From Bradyrhizobium diazoefficiens (GTDB lineage Bacteria; Pseudomonadota; Alphaproteobacteria; Rhizobiales; Xanthobacteraceae), in the NCBI RefSeq assembly GCF_016616885.1, contig NZ_CP067102.1:7158501-7222500 (forward strand): DNA of 64,000 bases, in the 5' to 3' direction. The stretch's first letter is position 1. Each line of letters begins with the position of its first letter. This document shows, one piece after another, positions 27,962 through 35,302 of this stretch. The notes below the pieces were generated by a model. That model made no database searches. It was not told the origin of the DNA and worked only from the letters and a program-made list of their open reading frames with translations. A program made the position numbers and the translations under genes.

Positions 27962-28288
27962 ATGACGGAAGATTTGCAGCCGCTGTTCGCAGGCGTTCGC
28001 GACTTTGGATGGGATCCGAAGAAGCGCGCGACAAATCTGCGAACTCACAGAATCGACTTCGAGGACGCGCGCGGAATTCTCGACGGCTACACCTTCATCC
28101 GCCGGTCGGATCGCAATGACGAAATCAGGTACCAGATCTTCGGCTACATCGACGGGCGGGAAGTCGCGGTCGCCTGCGCGCTCCGCGGGGCGGTCTGCTG
28201 GCTCATCTCGGTCCGGCGCGCGCGACGCGACGAGCGAGAGGAATATTACCATCGTTTCAAGGGACTTCCCCAGAAAGGGGAAGACTGA
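27962..28288 (+). CDS. brnT: BrnT-family toxin
   Basis: A protein of 108 residues. The BrnT pattern is clear: FGWDPKKRATNLRTHRIDFEDARGI, then RYQIFGYIDGREVAVACALRG and ISVRRARRDEREEYYHRF. BrnT is a RelE-fold ribonuclease toxin of type II toxin-antitoxin systems that cuts RNA and stops translation; BrnA neutralises it and represses the promoter. A strong sigma-70 promoter lies about 90 bp upstream with a palindrome over its -10. The antitoxin frame follows and overlaps. ATG 27962 overlaps the end of a 17-codon upstream frame, which may couple translation. Confidence 0.8.
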   Translation: MTEDLQPLFAGVRDFGWDPKKRATNLRTHRIDFEDARGILDGYTFIRRSDRNDEIRYQIFGYIDGREVAVACALRGAVCWLISVRRARRDEREEYYHRFKGLPQKGED

Positions 28289-28544
28289 CTGGGCGCGCGT
28301 CGACGCACTGACCGATGAAGATATTGCTGAGGCTGTCGCCAACGATCCCGATGCAGTGCCAATCGATATCGACTGGTCAGATGCTGTTCTAGTCGTGCCG
28401 CCTAGAAAGAAGGCCATCTCCATCCGCGTCGACGAGGACGTGCTCGACTTCTTCAAGCGCGAGGGAGAGGGGTACCAGCGACGCATGAATGCGGTGCTGC
28501 GCTCATACATGCAGCAGAAGTCGAAGCCGAAAAAGCGGGCCTGA
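28245..28544 (+). CDS. brnA: BrnA-family antitoxin, start codon unclear
   Basis: The frame encodes KGKTDWARVDALTDEDIAEAV, then VPPRKKAISIRVDEDVLDFFKREGEGYQRRMNAVLRSYMQQ, a BrnA antitoxin with a ribbon-helix-helix-like DNA-binding end. It should bind and silence BrnT and repress the operon. No ATG, GTG or TTG stands near the expected start. The boundary given uses ATT 28245 as a placeholder; the codons nearest the conserved N-terminus are AAG or AGA. The next in-frame ATG upstream is about 28119, deep inside brnT, which would add some 60 odd residues. Either a non-standard start is used or the antitoxin has been weakened. Confidence 0.65.
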   Translation: MTIVSRDFPRKGKTDWARVDALTDEDIAEAVANDPDAVPIDIDWSDAVLVVPPRKKAISIRVDEDVLDFFKREGEGYQRRMNAVLRSYMQQKSKPKKRA

Positions 28545-28570
28545 GCACGCTGTGGCCTCGTTCCGGTCTC

Positions 28571-28677
28571 GTCATTCCGGGGCGATGCGGGGCATCGAGC
28601 CCGGAATCCGTTTCTCCCAGCGTCCCGGCGGCGAGATGGATTCCGGGCTCGCGCCAAGTGGCGCGCCCCGGAATGAC
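28571..28677. repeat. Nested inverted repeat
   Basis: Outer arms GTCATTCCGGGGCG (28571-28584) and CGCCCCGGAATGAC (28664-28677) are perfect. Inner arms GAGCCCGGAATC (28597-28608) and GATTCCGGGCTC (28639-28650) are also perfect. It would fold into a long two-part cruciform between brnA and the next gene. Confidence 0.9.
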
Positions 28678-28720
28678 GGGAAAAGCTTGAACCCGGCCCG
28701 GTTCCAAGCTTCCATAGGCC

Positions 28721-29284
28721 ATGTTCAGGACCTTTCGGGGTGGCCAGAGCGGGGGTTGGCGTGTGACCTCGATGTCGCCCGTGACGGGCGAGCCCCTGCC
28801 CTTCATGCCGGCGCTGTCGGTGATCGACGGCAACGCCGTCTCGTTGCCGCTGGTGTCCTCCCGCAATGCATGGCGGCTGGTCGGCGTGCCGAGCAACTTG
28901 CGCTACACCGAGCGTGCCGAGAAGCAGCAGCTCGTGAGCGTACAGGCAGGCCTCGGCCGGCTGGAGGCGACCAGCGCGGCGCTGATCCCGATCCGCAAGT
29001 CGCAGGCCTGGTGGGAGCTGACGCAGGAAGAACGGCGGAAGATTTTTGAAGACAAGTCGCACCACATCGCGAGCACCTTGCGCTTCCTGCCTGCGATCGC
29101 GCGCCAGCTCTATCACTGCCGCGACCTCGGCGAGCACTTCGATTTCCTGACCTGGTTCGAGTTCGCACCGGCCGACGCCTCGCTGTTCGAGGAACTGGTC
29201 GGCATGCTCAGGCGAACCGAAGAGTGGACCTATGTCGAGCGCGAGTTCGACGTGCGCGTGGTGAAGGAGGTGCTGTCGGCCTAG
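28721..29284 (+). CDS. Chlorite dismutase-family haem-type protein
   Basis: A protein of 187 residues. The C-terminal half has the family pattern RRKIFEDKSHHIASTLRFLPAIARQLYHCRDLGEHFDFLTWFEF, where the YH pair is where the proximal haem histidine is expected. Many such proteins are short, non-chlorite-degrading relatives of the Cld/HemQ fold with unknown substrate. The N-terminal start is uncertain (ATG 28721, 28769 or 28805). Its TAG stop, 29282-29284, is supplied by the first bases of a dispersed repeat that abuts the gene. Confidence 0.72.
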   Translation: MFRTFRGGQSGGWRVTSMSPVTGEPLPFMPALSVIDGNAVSLPLVSSRNAWRLVGVPSNLRYTERAEKQQLVSVQAGLGRLEATSAALIPIRKSQAWWELTQEERRKIFEDKSHHIASTLRFLPAIARQLYHCRDLGEHFDFLTWFEFAPADASLFEELVGMLRRTEEWTYVEREFDVRVVKEVLSA

Positions 29285-29386
29285 AGCCATTTCCGCTCCG
29301 ATGGAATCGGAACGGGGCTCTAGATTCTTGTATTGACGCGTTTTCTTGACGCGAACCGGCATCCACTTCGCTTGAAAACGCTCTAG
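29281..29386. repeat. Dispersed palindromic repeat, copy B, with stop-supplying ends
   Basis: 106 bp bounded by CTAGAGC (29281-29287) and GCTCTAG (29380-29386). Copy A lies in the GT39-like gene at 12126-12229. The left CTAG gives the TAG of the plus-strand gene ending at 29284. The right CTAG gives, on the minus strand, the TAG of the gene ending at 29383. Confidence 0.9.
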
Positions 29387-29778
29387 TGGTCGAGAAAGCG
29401 GCCCGACTCGATGTGCGGCAGATCGGTGACCGGCCAATTGTAGATATAGGTCCAGGCCTTCTGCGTGACGCCATCCGCGCCGGTCACGTCGATCAGCTTG
29501 CGCAGATATTCCGTCGGCTCCGGAAAGCCCTCGCCGCAGGCTTCGTACATGTCGAGCTCGCGCAGGAGCTCGTCGCCTGCGCGCAAGCTGAAGAGCTCGC
29601 CGTGCACGACATCCGATGATGCGTCGGACAGCAGCAAGCCCGGATAATGCTTCACCAGCACGAGCCGGCCACAGCAGGTCGCCTCGCCCAGGAAATCCGC
29701 GTGCTGCGCCAGCAGCCGCGCCATCGGATGGTCGAAACCGCGCATCAGGGTGCCGTAGACGAAGAGACGATCGGACAT
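29383..29778 (-). CDS. Gamma-glutamylcyclotransferase-fold protein
   Basis: A protein of 131 residues from ATG 29778. The GGCT/AIG2 fold is shown by RLFVYGTLMRGFDHP (the YGTL loop) and the catalytic-Glu region ELDMYEACGEGFPEP. These small enzymes release 5-oxoproline from gamma-glutamyl compounds or act as repair enzymes; the exact substrate cannot be told. The C-terminus FLDH and stop lie at the edge of the dispersed repeat, so the last few residues may be repeat-derived. It converges with the chlorite dismutase-fold gene. Confidence 0.82.
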   Translation of the reverse strand: MSDRLFVYGTLMRGFDHPMARLLAQHADFLGEATCCGRLVLVKHYPGLLLSDASSDVVHGELFSLRAGDELLRELDMYEACGEGFPEPTEYLRKLIDVTGADGVTQKAWTYIYNWPVTDLPHIESGRFLDH

Positions 29779-29802
29779 GGGCGCTCTATAAACTCTCCAC
29801 GC

Positions 29803-29889
29803 CGTCATTGCGAGGAGCTCTTGCGACGAAGCAATCCAGACTATCGCCGTGGAAAAACCCTGGATTGCTTCGCTTCGCTCGCAATGACG
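29803..29889. repeat. Nested inverted repeat, CGTCATTGCGAG family (also 48156-48238)
   Basis: Outer arms CGTCATTGCGAG / CTCGCAATGACG (29803-29814, 29878-29889). Inner arms GAAGCAATCCAG / CTGGATTGCTTC (29828-29839, 29860-29871). Both pairs are perfect. Confidence 0.92.
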
Positions 29890-29904
29890 AAGGAAACAGC
29901 TCCA

Positions 29905-30816
29905 TTACAAAACCTCCGCTTCCAGCTCCTTGCCGCTGCGTTCTTCGTCCGAGACCACCTTGATGCTGACGTCCATGACGTCGAAGGCGTCCTGGGTGCC
30001 GATATAGATGCCGTGCAGTGGGATGGCCTGGCGCGGATCGCGCGCGACAGCGACGCGGATGAGGTCGCGGGTGCCGACGATGCCGTTGGTCGGATCGAAC
30101 TCGATCCAACCCGCGCTCGGCAGATAGACCTGCACCCAGGCATGGGTCGAGCCGCCGCCGACATGGTGCTGCACGATGTCTTCGGGGACGAAGATGTAGC
30201 CGGAGACGAAGCGCGCTGCGATGCCGAGGCGGCGCAGCGCTTCGATCATGAACAGCGCATAGTCGCGGCAGGTGCCGGCGCCCCACTGCAACGTATCGAA
30301 CGGGGCTTGCGTGCCTGGCTCATGACGCCTGCGATATCCAAACTGCTTGCGGATGGCGTGCGTGATGCGGCTCAAAATCGCGAAGGTCGGCGCCGGCGCG
30401 TCGTCGTCGAGAAAGCTGCGCGCCCATTCCGCGATCTTGCCGTCGGGATCGGGGTATTGCGGCGTGATGTACTGGACGAGATCGGGCAATTCCGCGTCGT
30501 CATAGACGAAGGGATAGAAGTAAGCGGGATCATCCGGCGTCAGCGCGAAGTCTTCCACCGGATTGTGCTCGACGGTGACGTGCCAGTCGAAGATCAGACG
30601 GTCCGTGCGCGCGTCGAAACCTGCGATCGCGACCGAGTTGCCGAACACGTCGTGGATCCAGCGCAGCGACATCGGCTCGGGCGAGATCTTGAGCTTGCTG
30701 TCGAGCACGCGCAGATCGTGCCCGTCGCTTGGCCGTAGCATGAACCTGTGTTCGCCGAAGGCCACGGGACGATTGTAGCGATATTCGGTCTTGTGATGAA
30801 TCGTCAGCAGCGGCAT
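29905..30816 (-). CDS. Transglutaminase-like cysteine protease family protein
   Basis: About 303 residues from ATG 30816 (MPLLTIHHKTEYRYNRPVAF); an upstream ATG at 30873 is less likely. The N-terminal bacterial transglutaminase-like domain precedes the catalytic core with Cys in WGAGTCRDYALFMIEALRRLG, His in GSTHAWVQVYLP and Asp in IEFDPTNG. These proteins are papain-like hydrolases or peptide-bond-acting enzymes of uncertain substrate. The gene is divergent from the N-formylglutamate amidohydrolase gene, with 93 bp between starts. Confidence 0.88.
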   Translation of the reverse strand: MPLLTIHHKTEYRYNRPVAFGEHRFMLRPSDGHDLRVLDSKLKISPEPMSLRWIHDVFGNSVAIAGFDARTDRLIFDWHVTVEHNPVEDFALTPDDPAYFYPFVYDDAELPDLVQYITPQYPDPDGKIAEWARSFLDDDAPAPTFAILSRITHAIRKQFGYRRRHEPGTQAPFDTLQWGAGTCRDYALFMIEALRRLGIAARFVSGYIFVPEDIVQHHVGGGSTHAWVQVYLPSAGWIEFDPTNGIVGTRDLIRVAVARDPRQAIPLHGIYIGTQDAFDVMDVSIKVVSDEERSGKELEAEVL

Positions 30817-30909
30817 CGTCAGGAGATCATGGTGATTTTGGGCAGGCCCATTTGTTAACGATTCTTTGTCCAATTTCCGGGGCGACTGCTTTTTCCATAG
30901 GCAATCAGG

Positions 30910-31725
30910 ATGGCTTTAGACACAGCCGAGGCGACGGATCAACTCCTGGGACGAGGCGATATTCCACCAGTGCATGAGGTGAATGCAGAGGGCACATCGC
31001 CTTTCCTGCTCACATCGGACCATTACGGCCACATCCTGCCGCGTTCGCTCGGCGATCTCGGCATCGCCGAGGGCGAACTGACGCGGCACATCGCCTGGGA
31101 CATCGGCATCGCCGGCGTTGCCGAGCGGCTGGCGGAGATGCTGGATGCGCATCTGATCGCGCAGCGCTATTCGCGGCTCGTGATCGACTGCAATCGCTCA
31201 CCGGGCGTGGCAAGCTCGATCCCCATGATATCAGAGGCGACGGCGATCCCCCGCAACGAAGGCATTTCGGAAGGCGAGCGCGCGGCACGGCGGCGCGAGA
31301 TCTTTGAGCCCTATCATCGTCGCATCGACGCGGCGATCGACAGCCGGATCCACGCCAAGCGGCCGACAGTGCTGGTGTCGCTGCACAGTTTTACGCCCGT
31401 TTATGCCGGCGTCGCGCGACCCTGGCACATTGGCGCACTGTACAATCGCGACACCATGCTGCCGAAGCTGCTGCTGAAACATCTGCGCGCCGAGGGCGAT
31501 CTCGTGATCGGCGACAACGAGCCCTACGCGGTCAGCGATCTCAGCGACTACACCATCCCCGTGCACGGCGAGGCCCGCGGCCTCGTCAACACCGGCATCG
31601 AGATCCGCCAGGATCTGATCGCGGATCAATCCGGTCAGCAGCAATGGGCGGAGCGGCTGGCGCGGATCTTTGCGGAGATCGAAATCGAGCTGCGCGCGGA
31701 GCGGTTGGTCCCTTGGCGCCCGTGA
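30910..31725 (+). CDS. N-formylglutamate amidohydrolase family protein
   Basis: A protein of 271 residues. Family motifs: FLLTSDHYGHILPRSLGDLGI, RHIAWDIGIAGVAERLAEML, VIDCNRSPG, VLVSLHSFTPVYAGVARPWHIG and GDNEPYAVSD. The HutG-type family hydrolyses N-formylglutamate in histidine breakdown; many members such as this lie outside hut operons and may act on other N-acyl compounds. It ends 24 bp before the convergent LysE-type gene. Confidence 0.86.
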   Translation: MALDTAEATDQLLGRGDIPPVHEVNAEGTSPFLLTSDHYGHILPRSLGDLGIAEGELTRHIAWDIGIAGVAERLAEMLDAHLIAQRYSRLVIDCNRSPGVASSIPMISEATAIPRNEGISEGERAARRREIFEPYHRRIDAAIDSRIHAKRPTVLVSLHSFTPVYAGVARPWHIGALYNRDTMLPKLLLKHLRAEGDLVIGDNEPYAVSDLSDYTIPVHGEARGLVNTGIEIRQDLIADQSGQQQWAERLARIFAEIEIELRAERLVPWRP

Positions 31726-31749
31726 CGAGGGTTCAACCGGGCTGTCAGC

Positions 31750-32370
31750 TCATTTGGCCCGGGTCAGCGCCAGCCAAATGCCGCCGCCGATCATGAAGCC
31801 GCCGGACACGCGCGACATCATGCGGGTGCGGCGCGCCGAGAAAAAGCTGCGGGCCTGACCGGCGAGCAGCGCGTAGATTCCGTCCGTCAAGCCGGCGAGC
31901 ACCATGAAGGTGATGCCGAGCACCAGGACCTGCGACAGGTGATCCTTGCTCATGTCCATGAATTGCGGAATGAACGCGCCGAAGAACACCAGCAGCTTCG
32001 GGTTCGACAAGGCCACGACAAAGCCCTGCAAAAGGAAGCCACCGCGAGGGGGAGGCGGTGGCGCGTCGGTGTCGACGCCCTCAACCGGAGAGCGGATCAG
32101 CTTGATGCCGAGCCAGACCAGATAGGCCGCGCCCGCAAAGCGCACCCAGTTAAACCAATAGCCCATCGTCGCCATCAGCGAGGTGAGGCCCACCGCAAGG
32201 ATGCCAATCACGATCAACAGCCCAACCTGCACGCCGAGAATGTTGGTCAGCGCGGCGCGCGTGCCGTGGCGCAGGCCGTTGGCTATGACGAGGGTGACGA
32301 TCGGCCCCGGCAGCAGCGCGAGCGCAATGCAGGCGGCGACGAAGGCGAGATAGGCTTGCATGGACATCAT
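31750..32370 (-). CDS. LysE-family translocator (second copy)
   Basis: A protein of 206 residues with six helices and the LysE/RhtB landmarks LLPGPIVTLVIANGLRHGTRAAL and FVVALSNPKLLVFFGAFIPQF. A proline run (APPPPPPRGG) lies in the central cytoplasmic loop. It is distinct from the 19236-19847 paralogue. Predicted role: export of amino acids or related metabolites. Confidence 0.9.
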   Translation of the reverse strand: MMSMQAYLAFVAACIALALLPGPIVTLVIANGLRHGTRAALTNILGVQVGLLIVIGILAVGLTSLMATMGYWFNWVRFAGAAYLVWLGIKLIRSPVEGVDTDAPPPPPRGGFLLQGFVVALSNPKLLVFFGAFIPQFMDMSKDHLSQVLVLGITFMVLAGLTDGIYALLAGQARSFFSARRTRMMSRVSGGFMIGGGIWLALTRAK

Positions 32371-32417
32371 GATGAAGACTCGGCTCGAGGGCGCTTGCTG
32401 GTATTAATGCATGGCCC

Positions 32418-32963
32418 TTACTTCCCGTCCAGCGCCGCTGTCACCCACGTTTTCATCTCTTGCGTCCCCAGGAATGCGAGCGCCGCATGCTGCATCGCGT
32501 TGGCGTCGCCCCGCCCCTGCGCCGCCGCAACGAAGAGATCGCAGTGCCGGGAGACGGCGATACCAGCCGCGGCGTGGCTGGCTCCGTCATAGATGGCGAG
32601 ATCATAGCGCCGCGCACGACCGTGCAGCTCGCCCACACGCACCACCTCGCCCGGCGCGGTCGCCGCAAAGCGCGGCGTGATCAGATCGATGTCGGCCACA
32701 CGATCGACCTCGTCGTCATCGGCGACGCCGCTATCGCAATTGCAGAAGCCGCGCTTGGCGCGGATATAGAGCTCGGCGCCGTCGCAACCACCGCCCTCGC
32801 AGCGAAACGCACGGCCCGCGGGCCAGCCATCGCGCGGAAACGGCCAGGCAAGCTCACGCCAATGCGCCGATGTTGCCGCAGGCTGCGGCGCAAGTTGATA
32901 CGCCCCGACGCCGGACGCGCCGAGCGCGACTGCCGCGGCCAGGATCGTCACTGCGCGCGGCAT
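32418..32963 (-). CDS. Secreted hypothetical protein with four cysteines
   Basis: A protein of 181 residues with a signal peptide (VTILAAAVALGASGVGAYQ). It has two paired-cysteine motifs, FRCEGGGCDGAELY and GFCNCDSGVADDDE, which may form disulfides in the periplasm. The gene starts 3 bp after the LVIVD-protein stop, so the two are one transcription unit and probably work together. I do not recognise a family. A run of Asp/Glu after the second pair could bind metal, but that is speculation. Confidence 0.68.
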   Translation of the reverse strand: MPRAVTILAAAVALGASGVGAYQLAPQPAATSAHWRELAWPFPRDGWPAGRAFRCEGGGCDGAELYIRAKRGFCNCDSGVADDDEVDRVADIDLITPRFAATAPGEVVRVGELHGRARRYDLAIYDGASHAAAGIAVSRHCDLFVAAAQGRGDANAMQHAALAFLGTQEMKTWVTAALDGK

Positions 32964-32965
32964 CG

Positions 32966-34408
32966 TCAGTTCTTCGGCAAGCCGGCGACGGCGCGTGCCG
33001 GCCCGGTCAGCTCGAGAATGTGCAGGCCGGTGTTGGCGCGGTCGACGATGTAGATGTAGCCGCGCTCGTCGGTCTCGACATTGTTGGTCTGGATCGCGAC
33101 CTTGCAGCGCTCACCGCCTTCGACCGGAATGCAGCGCTTGTCGGTCGCCTGCGTGATCGCAGGAATGAAATAGCCGACTTCCTTGGGATGATAGGGATCG
33201 CGGATGTCGAGCGCGCGAACGCCGGCATTGAAGAAGGCGATGAAGGCCATCTTCTTGTAGTAGACCGGCGCCATGCTCTCGTTCGAGGAATGCGAACCGA
33301 ACCGGCCGCCGCGCTGGCAGAACTGGCCGCTCGCCTCCGGCACGGTGTAACTCGATATCATCATCGGCCGCGCCTCGGTGGTGACATCGGCGAACCACAC
33401 CATCTGTCGCGCCTCGCCGCATTCGTTGAGGATCGCCTCGTCGACGATCATGACGATGTCGCGGGTCTTGCCGTCCTTGTCCTCGGCGAATTCCGCCACC
33501 GGCATGTCGAGCATCGGAAACGTGGTGTGTGCGCCGTTGAAGGCAGACATCGGCAGCCGCGAGATCTCGGGAAGACGCAGATTGTCCGGCGTCGGCTCTT
33601 TCGGTCCGCTCAGAAGCTTCTCGCGATCGACGATCTGCAAGATGCCGCCCTTGTTGGTGCCGTAGCCGAAATAGACGCGGTTGCCATTGGGCCCGGTCGA
33701 GATCGGCCCATGCAGCTCGGTCGGCACCGCGCCGGTCGATCCGGGCTCCTGGCCGGGCAGGCCGAAGTCGCGGATTTTTTGCGGATGCGCGGGATCAGAG
33801 AGATCATAGATCTGCGTCATGCGCCGTGTGCGCCAGTCCGGCGCGCCCGAGACGAGATAGGCAATGCCGGTGTCGCATTCCCACCAGCTCTTGTGCGTGT
33901 CCTTCAAGCCGCCGATGCGGGTGATGAGCACGGGGTTGGCGGGATCGGCAACGTTCCAGATCTCATGCGCCTCGCTGCCAAAAGTACGCAGCATGTAGAC
34001 CGCATTGGGATCGCCCTTCGGCAAGGCCTTGCCGTCGCACACCCGCACCATCTGCGCGCCGCCGGACTCGTATTTGCCTCCCTGCCCCGGCAGATGCCTG
34101 AGATATTTGGGATGCGCGGGATCGGTGACATCGACGATCGAGGTCCCGTTCGGCTCCGCCTGGCCCGTCATCGGATTGACGGGCGCCGGCACGTCATCGG
34201 TACCGCCGTGATGGCCGATATAGGCGATCCAGCGGTCGCCCTGATGATGGATGGTCGGCTGATAGGCGCTGCGCGCCTGGAGATCGTTGGTGCCCACGAG
34301 CTTCATGTTGGACGCCTCAGGCGGCGCGCCAATGGTTTGCTTCTGGGCGTGGACAAAAGTGCTGCCGGCTAAAAGGACGAGGGCGGCAGTCAAGACGCAA
34401 CGAAACAT
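32966..34408 (-). CDS. Secreted LVIVD-repeat (beta-propeller) protein
   Basis: A protein of 480 residues from ATG 34408, with GGGAGGA five bases upstream and a signal peptide (CVLTAALVLLAGSTFVHA). Repeats of the LVIVD type recur: TSIVDVTDPAHPKYLRHL, HEIWNVADPANPVLITRI, TQIYDLSDPAHPQKIRDF, VRALDIRDPYHPKEVGYF and IYIVDRANTGLHILEL. These form a beta-propeller scaffold in the periplasm or outside the cell. The ligand is unknown. It heads a two-gene unit with the four-cysteine protein downstream. Confidence 0.84.
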   Translation of the reverse strand: MFRCVLTAALVLLAGSTFVHAQKQTIGAPPEASNMKLVGTNDLQARSAYQPTIHHQGDRWIAYIGHHGGTDDVPAPVNPMTGQAEPNGTSIVDVTDPAHPKYLRHLPGQGGKYESGGAQMVRVCDGKALPKGDPNAVYMLRTFGSEAHEIWNVADPANPVLITRIGGLKDTHKSWWECDTGIAYLVSGAPDWRTRRMTQIYDLSDPAHPQKIRDFGLPGQEPGSTGAVPTELHGPISTGPNGNRVYFGYGTNKGGILQIVDREKLLSGPKEPTPDNLRLPEISRLPMSAFNGAHTTFPMLDMPVAEFAEDKDGKTRDIVMIVDEAILNECGEARQMVWFADVTTEARPMMISSYTVPEASGQFCQRGGRFGSHSSNESMAPVYYKKMAFIAFFNAGVRALDIRDPYHPKEVGYFIPAITQATDKRCIPVEGGERCKVAIQTNNVETDERGYIYIVDRANTGLHILELTGPARAVAGLPKN

Positions 34409-34487
34409 CAAAGTCCTCCCGGAACCAATCTGCGTTGGCTAAGCTTCAAGGTTAGCACAGCCATTTGCGGGCGCCAAAGACACCGTC

Positions 34488-34517
34488 TTGACATGCAACC
34501 ATTTGGTTGCCTATTAT
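34488..34517 (+). promoter_or_regulatory. arsR promoter with an operator palindrome in the spacer
   Basis: -35 TTGACA (34488-34493), 18-bp spacer, -10 TATTAT (34512-34517). The spacer is almost filled by the perfect palindrome GCAACCA-TT-TGGTTGC (34495-34510), a likely ArsR-type operator that would block polymerase. The start codon at 34525 is 8 bases after the -10, predicting a leaderless mRNA. Confidence 0.75.
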
Positions 34518-34524
34518 CCCCGCT

Positions 34525-34839
34525 ATGGATGAGGTCTTCAAAGCGCTCGCCGATGCATCGCGACGGTCGCTGCTCGACAGGCTTCACGCCAGGAACGGCC
34601 AGACGTTGAACCAGCTCTGCGAAGGCCTGGAGATGACGCGCCAGGCGGTGACAAAACACCTGGTCATCCTGGAAGAGGCCAATCTGGTCACGACCATCAA
34701 GCATGGTCGCGAGAAGCTGCACTATCTCAACCCCGTGCCGATCCACCAGATCGGCGAGCGCTGGATCAGGAAATTCGAGCGCGGCAAGCTCGCCGCGCTC
34801 AGCGAGTTGAAACGCCAGTTGGAGAAACGTGATGAGTAA
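34525..34839 (+). CDS. ArsR-family repressor of the AHSA1 operon
   Basis: A protein of 104 residues from ATG 34525 (MDEVFKALADASRRSLLDRL), the typical start of the ArsR/SdpR branch that precedes AHSA1 genes. The winged helix is NQLCEGLEMTRQAVTKHLVILEEANLV, followed by the wing HGREKLHYLNP. No metal-binding Cys motif (ELCVCD) is present, so it is not a classical metal sensor. It overlaps the next gene and heads a three-gene operon. The palindrome in its promoter suggests autorepression. Confidence 0.88.
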   Translation: MDEVFKALADASRRSLLDRLHARNGQTLNQLCEGLEMTRQAVTKHLVILEEANLVTTIKHGREKLHYLNPVPIHQIGERWIRKFERGKLAALSELKRQLEKRDE

Positions 34840-35302
34840 GCCGCAATTCGTCTATGTCACCTATATCGAGACCACGCCGGAAAAGCTGTGGGAGGCGCTG
34901 ACGTCAAGCGCGTTCACCAGGCAATACTGGTTCGGCGCAGAGGTCCGGTCAGACTGGAAGATCGGCTCGCCTTTCGCGCTTTCGCTGGACGGCGAGATCA
35001 CGGATTCCGGTGAAATCCTCGAGGCCGATCCGCCGCGGCGCCTGTCCTACAGCTTCAAGCACCACAAATATGAAGAGCTGCGCCATGAGCCGATCTCGCG
35101 CGTCGTCTTCACGCTCGAACCTTTCGGCCCGGTCGTGCGTTTGACCGTGCTGCATGACGGCTTCGTCGAGGGCGGCAAATATCTCGGCGCCGTCTCCAAC
35201 GGATGGCCCGCGATCCTGTCCCAGCTCAAGAGCCTCTTGGAGACCGGCAAGCTGCTCAACATCACACGCGCGGCCCTCAACAAGGGATTTGATGCAAAAT
35301 GA
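34832..35302 (+). CDS. AHSA1/SRPBCC-family protein 1
   Basis: A protein of 156 residues from ATG 34832, overlapping the arsR stop. SRPBCC fold marks: VYVTYIETTPEKLWEALTSSAFTRQYWFG, GEILEADPPRRLSYSF, and the C-terminal GWPAILSQLKSLLETG. The fold makes a deep hydrophobic pocket for lipids or other small hydrophobic ligands. Genes of this type next to an SdpR-like ArsR are common; their ligand is usually unknown. It overlaps the next gene by ATGA. Confidence 0.88.
   Translation: MSKPQFVYVTYIETTPEKLWEALTSSAFTRQYWFGAEVRSDWKIGSPFALSLDGEITDSGEILEADPPRRLSYSFKHHKYEELRHEPISRVVFTLEPFGPVVRLTVLHDGFVEGGKYLGAVSNGWPAILSQLKSLLETGKLLNITRAALNKGFDAK

Noticed and set aside
27944..29437. A 497-codon minus-strand frame over brnT, brnA and the chlorite dismutase-fold gene
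   Set aside because: It crosses three plus-strand genes and two repeats and shows no consistent protein character.
32870..34372. A 500-codon plus-strand frame opposite the LVIVD gene
   Set aside because: Antisense shadow; the opposite strand has clear LVIVD repeats, a signal peptide and a ribosome site.
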